Shown piece by piece: positions 4,838 through 7,606 of a stretch of 7,606 bases of DNA. The stretch's first letter is position 1, and each line of letters begins with the position of its first letter. Under the pieces are notes generated by a model. The model was given only the letters and a program-made list of their open reading frames with translations, did no database searches and was not told the origin of the DNA. The position numbers and the translations under genes are program-made. The stretch covers positions 1 to 7,606 of the forward strand of contig CAMLRE010000093.1 in the NCBI GenBank assembly GCA_946482355.1. The letters run 5' to 3'. Source of the DNA: an uncultured Bdellovibrio sp. Its GTDB lineage: Bacteria > Bdellovibrionota > Bdellovibrionia > Bdellovibrionales > Bdellovibrionaceae.

Positions 4838-6496
4838 TTGAGCAAAATTACGAAAAGTAGTACGGCAGAATATTTCGCAAAAAACCTTCAACAAGTGGGG
4901 TTTTCTTCGCCTTTAAAAGCGGTTTTAACGACCCTTAAAGAAGCGGTTGATAACTCTTTAGATGCTTGTGAAGGCGCTAAAATCCTTCCTGAATTAGAAA
5001 TTGAAGTTAAAAAAGTAGGTGTTGGATCTACTAAAAACACTGATTTAATCAAGATTGTTGTTGAAGATAATGGTCCTGGTATCGATGGCGATGATTTAGC
5101 TAAAGTATTCGGTGAATATTTAGCTTCATCTAAATTCGGTCGCGGACAATGTTCTCGTGGACAACAAGGTATCGGTATTTCGGCAGCCACAACATGGGCG
5201 CAAATGACCAATGCTAAAGGTGTTCAGGTTATTTCTAAGACTAAAAATATGCGTAAAGCTGTGAGTGCACAGGTTGACGTAGATATTAAAACAAACACAG
5301 GTATTTTACGTAATAAAGAGACGTTAGAATGGAAAAAACCTAACGGAACTCGCGTAGAATTCTTGATGGATGGCCGTATTCAATTAAATGGTGACGGTGG
5401 TCTTCAAACTTATATCGAAGGTACTGTCTTAGTTAATCCGCACTTAACTGTAACTTACAAATTAGGTGACCAAGAAAAAGCAACGATTGAACGCGTTTCA
5501 AATGAATCGCCACAAATTCCAGAGGCGACTTTACCGCATCCTCACACGTTTAAATTAGGTGAGTTCATCACTCACTCTCATTTATACGGAAAAATCAGCC
5601 TTTCTAAGTTCTTAAAAACGGGTTTTTCTCGTATTTCTGATCAATCGATCAAAGATTTCGTTAAAAACGGCATGCCGAAAGCGTTAGTAGAAAAACAATT
5701 AACTGCGATGAACGAAGAAGATTTCAAAAAGGTTTTCACTGCGGTTCAGGCCACAGAATTAATGGCTCCGTCGACAAAATCGGTACTTACAGTCGGTGAA
5801 GACGCTTTATCTAAATCAATTAATCGCTTAGGCGAAGTGGATTTCTTCTCAGTTATGACAAGAAAACCTACGATTTGTGACTTTAAACCAGTGGTTGTCG
5901 AAGTAGCTTTAGCTCGTTTCATCAACCGTGGTGCAGAAGGTGAACCTGTTCAATTACTACGTTTTGCCAATCGTGTTCCGTTACAATTTGATAAATCAGG
6001 TTGTGCGATCACTTGGGCGATTGAATCAGTGAACTGGAAATCTTACGGTTTAACGCAACCAAAAGATTCATTACCGCAAGGTCCTTACGTTTTTGCGGTT
6101 TCAATCGTGTCTCCGTTCATTAAATTTAAAAATGCATCGAAAGAAACAATCGATGCTTCTGATGAATTAGTTGAAGAGATTCGCCGTGCATTAATGCAAG
6201 CGGGTCAAAAGCTTTCACGTCATATCAAGCATGAAATGAAAGAAGCTGATTTAGAAAGAAAATTAGCTCATATCGAGCAATTCGGCCCGATCTTAGTTGA
6301 AAAACTAGTTTCAATTTCTGGTGCAAATGCAGCGAGAAAGAAAAAAGCTGAAGAAGGATTACGTAAAATTTTAGGACGTGATTCTGATGATGCAGCAAGT
6401 GCGCTTGAAGAAGCACAAAACAAATTAGCTGCACAAAAGCAAAAAGAAGCTAAAAAACTTGGAACAGCTGATGAAGCTGATAAAGGTTCAATGTAA
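4838..6496 (+). CDS. top6B: DNA topoisomerase VI subunit B (GHKL ATPase subunit)
   Basis: A 552-residue ATP-binding subunit of type IIB topoisomerase. With Top6A it forms an A2B2 enzyme that passes one duplex through a transient double-strand break. GHKL motifs: KEAVDNSLDAC (E35, N39), the ATP/Mg helix; VVEDNGPGI (D77, G79, G81), the adenine-binding motif; RGQQGIGISA (G108-G113), the ATP lid; and NGTRVEF. A helix-two-turn-helix region follows around 250-320 (KTGFSRISDQSIKDF), then the transducer from about 335 with FANRVPLQFD (376-385). K435 in NASKE probably matches the switch lysine (K427 of S. shibatae). Length fits the roughly 530-residue Sulfolobus type without a C-terminal Ig-like domain; the last ~50 residues are a charged Ala/Lys/Glu tail. 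I chose TTG 4838 because GAAAGG (4825-4830) lies seven bases upstream. TTG 4823 in the same frame would overlap that site. It is co-transcribed with top6A. Confidence 0.95.
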   Translation: MSKITKSSTAEYFAKNLQQVGFSSPLKAVLTTLKEAVDNSLDACEGAKILPELEIEVKKVGVGSTKNTDLIKIVVEDNGPGIDGDDLAKVFGEYLASSKFGRGQCSRGQQGIGISAATTWAQMTNAKGVQVISKTKNMRKAVSAQVDVDIKTNTGILRNKETLEWKKPNGTRVEFLMDGRIQLNGDGGLQTYIEGTVLVNPHLTVTYKLGDQEKATIERVSNESPQIPEATLPHPHTFKLGEFITHSHLYGKISLSKFLKTGFSRISDQSIKDFVKNGMPKALVEKQLTAMNEEDFKKVFTAVQATELMAPSTKSVLTVGEDALSKSINRLGEVDFFSVMTRKPTICDFKPVVVEVALARFINRGAEGEPVQLLRFANRVPLQFDKSGCAITWAIESVNWKSYGLTQPKDSLPQGPYVFAVSIVSPFIKFKNASKETIDASDELVEEIRRALMQAGQKLSRHIKHEMKEADLERKLAHIEQFGPILVEKLVSISGANAARKKKAEEGLRKILGRDSDDAASALEEAQNKLAAQKQKEAKKLGTADEADKGSM

Positions 6497-6498
6497 TG
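6482..6498 (+). promoter_or_regulatory. Ribosome site and TAATG stop-start overlap coupling top6B to top6A
   Basis: AAAGG (6482-6486) inside the end of top6B lies nine bases before the top6A ATG (6496). The TAA stop of top6B (6494-6496) shares its last base with that ATG. This arrangement commonly gives translational coupling and would suit an equal-subunit enzyme. Confidence 0.7.
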
Positions 6499-7606
6499 GC
6501 ATTACTTAAAGTTCGTGAATTAAAATTAGATATTCCTAAAGAAGCTAAAGTTTTAGCTGAAAGAATGCTTTCTGATTTAGAAAAATCAAAAAGACCTTAC
6601 CTAGAAGCGGTAAAAACTTCTTTAGATAACTCGGAATACAACGCTAAAGTGGGTTACTTAACACCGGGTGAAAAAGTTGTTCGTACAGAATTAAACGTTT
6701 CATCGGTGCAAAAACTAGCGCGTGTCGTTTTCATGTTAGAATTATTACTTCGCAATTTAGATATTGGCGCAGTCAATACGAAGCGTGAATTGTACTACAT
6801 GTGTAAAGGTGTGATCAAAGGCGACTCTAGATACAAACCTTTAGATTTCGAAGATCAGGATGAATCAGATTCTATCATCGATTTTATCGGTGATATGTTA
6901 GAAGTTTACCGTGAAGAATTAAACTGCTTTGCCAATGACCGTGGTGGACAAACTTACTCACAACAATTAGTTGTGACTGAGACGTTACCAGACGGGGATA
7001 AAGCCGTAGTTGATTTATCAACTCTAGGTACGACTCCGTTCCAACCAAAAAACAAACCGCAATCTTTAAAACTTAAAGCGAAGAAGAAAATTGATTTCTG
7101 CTTAGTTGTTGAGTCAGAAGGTACGGCAAATACGTTACAAACAATGGGTTTCACAAAACGTAACAACTGTATCTTGATGGGTGCCCAAGGGGTTCCATCA
7201 AATGGTGTTCGTGGTTGGTGTAAACTTATCGAAGCGCAATTAGATGTTCCGATGTATTTCTTCGGAGATCTGGATGCGTACACGATGCAAAATATCTTCA
7301 GAACACTTAAAGCCGGTTCAGCTGCTTCATTAATCCGTAACGGTGACTTCTCAGCACCGAACGTTAGATTCTTGGGCGTGTTACCGGGTGACGTGAAAAA
7401 ATACGATTTACCTCACTACAAAGTGAAAGAATCTGATCCAGCTGAAGCGCGCGCTCTTAAAAAAGCGAAAGATGCTTTAGAGAATGATCCGTTCTTCCGC
7501 GATAAAAAGAATAAAGATTTATCTGATATTTTAAAATGGTTGATCAAAGAAAAGATTCGTTGCGAGCAACAATCTTATTTCTCAGTAGATCCAAAAGATC
7601 CCATCA
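6496..7606 (+). CDS. top6A: DNA topoisomerase VI subunit A (Spo11-like cleavage subunit), 3' end beyond the window
   Basis: Open for 370 codons to the right edge with no stop. It encodes the DNA-cleaving subunit, homologous to eukaryotic Spo11. The winged-helix (CAP-like) domain spans about 60-150 and contains NTKRELYYMCK (94-104); by Spo11/Topo VI alignment the second tyrosine, Y101, is the nucleophile that becomes linked to the 5' DNA end. The Toprim domain starts near 198: E206 in VVESEG and D258/D260 in FGDLDAY are the Mg-binding acidic residues. The archaeal equivalent of the DLD motif is usually DGDPYG, so A261 replaces the common Pro. Archaeal Top6A is about 370-390 residues, so probably only a short C-terminal piece is missing. 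No internal stop or frameshift is seen. Its start overlaps the top6B stop by one base. Confidence 0.95.
   Translation, partial: MALLKVRELKLDIPKEAKVLAERMLSDLEKSKRPYLEAVKTSLDNSEYNAKVGYLTPGEKVVRTELNVSSVQKLARVVFMLELLLRNLDIGAVNTKRELYYMCKGVIKGDSRYKPLDFEDQDESDSIIDFIGDMLEVYREELNCFANDRGGQTYSQQLVVTETLPDGDKAVVDLSTLGTTPFQPKNKPQSLKLKAKKKIDFCLVVESEGTANTLQTMGFTKRNNCILMGAQGVPSNGVRGWCKLIEAQLDVPMYFFGDLDAYTMQNIFRTLKAGSAASLIRNGDFSAPNVRFLGVLPGDVKKYDLPHYKVKESDPAEARALKKAKDALENDPFFRDKKNKDLSDILKWLIKEKIRCEQQSYFSVDPKDPI

Noticed and set aside
4888..5211. 107-codon minus-strand open frame inside top6B
   Set aside because: Antisense to the highly conserved GHKL ATPase motifs; open by codon bias only.
6954..7283. 109-codon minus-strand open frame inside top6A
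   Set aside because: Antisense to the Toprim domain coding region, with no protein-like features.

Overview
The window looks like a chromosomal stretch from a Gram-negative bacterium of moderately low GC (roughly 40% by eye) with AT-rich synonymous codon choices. A Gram-negative-type LTA-synthase-family protein, a BolA-family protein and a bacterial topoisomerase VI operon together suggest a Bdellovibrionota or deltaproteobacterial-type lineage. That placement is inference; there is no rRNA or other taxonomic marker here. I see no CRISPR array, tRNA, rRNA, insertion sequence or prophage.

Layout. Positions 1-129 (minus) hold the first 43 codons of a BolA-family gene that runs off the left edge. 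Four bases separate its start from the plus-strand start (134) of a five-helix membrane phosphoglycerol transferase of the LTA synthase/sulfatase superfamily. Seventeen bases after that gene lies a small zinc-type HNH endonuclease (1948-2289), followed by a strong intrinsic terminator (2309-2342). Positions 2343-2617 contain no recognised gene but are full of inverted repeats, and include a 43-codon candidate small ORF (2381-2512) whose Shine-Dalgarno sequence lies inside a hairpin. A minus-strand gene (2618-3070) encodes an unrecognised single-pass membrane protein. It is divergent from an NPD-family flavin oxidoreductase (3245-4675), and the gap between them carries a palindromic operator candidate.

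After one or two terminator-like hairpins (4691-4775) comes the most notable locus: top6B (4838-6496) and top6A (6496 to the right edge). They are joined by a one-base TAATG overlap and encode both subunits of a type IIB DNA topoisomerase (topoisomerase VI), with all the expected ATPase, tyrosine and Toprim motifs. Topo VI is mainly archaeal and plant, and sporadic in bacteria. Top6B should bind ATP and dimerise, and Top6A should make the tyrosine-linked double-strand break, forming an A2B2 enzyme. The one-base overlap suggests translation coupled for stoichiometry.

The other genes look like ordinary housekeeping or envelope functions without an obvious shared pathway. The less explained parts are the structured 2343-2617 segment with its candidate small ORF, and the mutually exclusive hairpins upstream of top6B.
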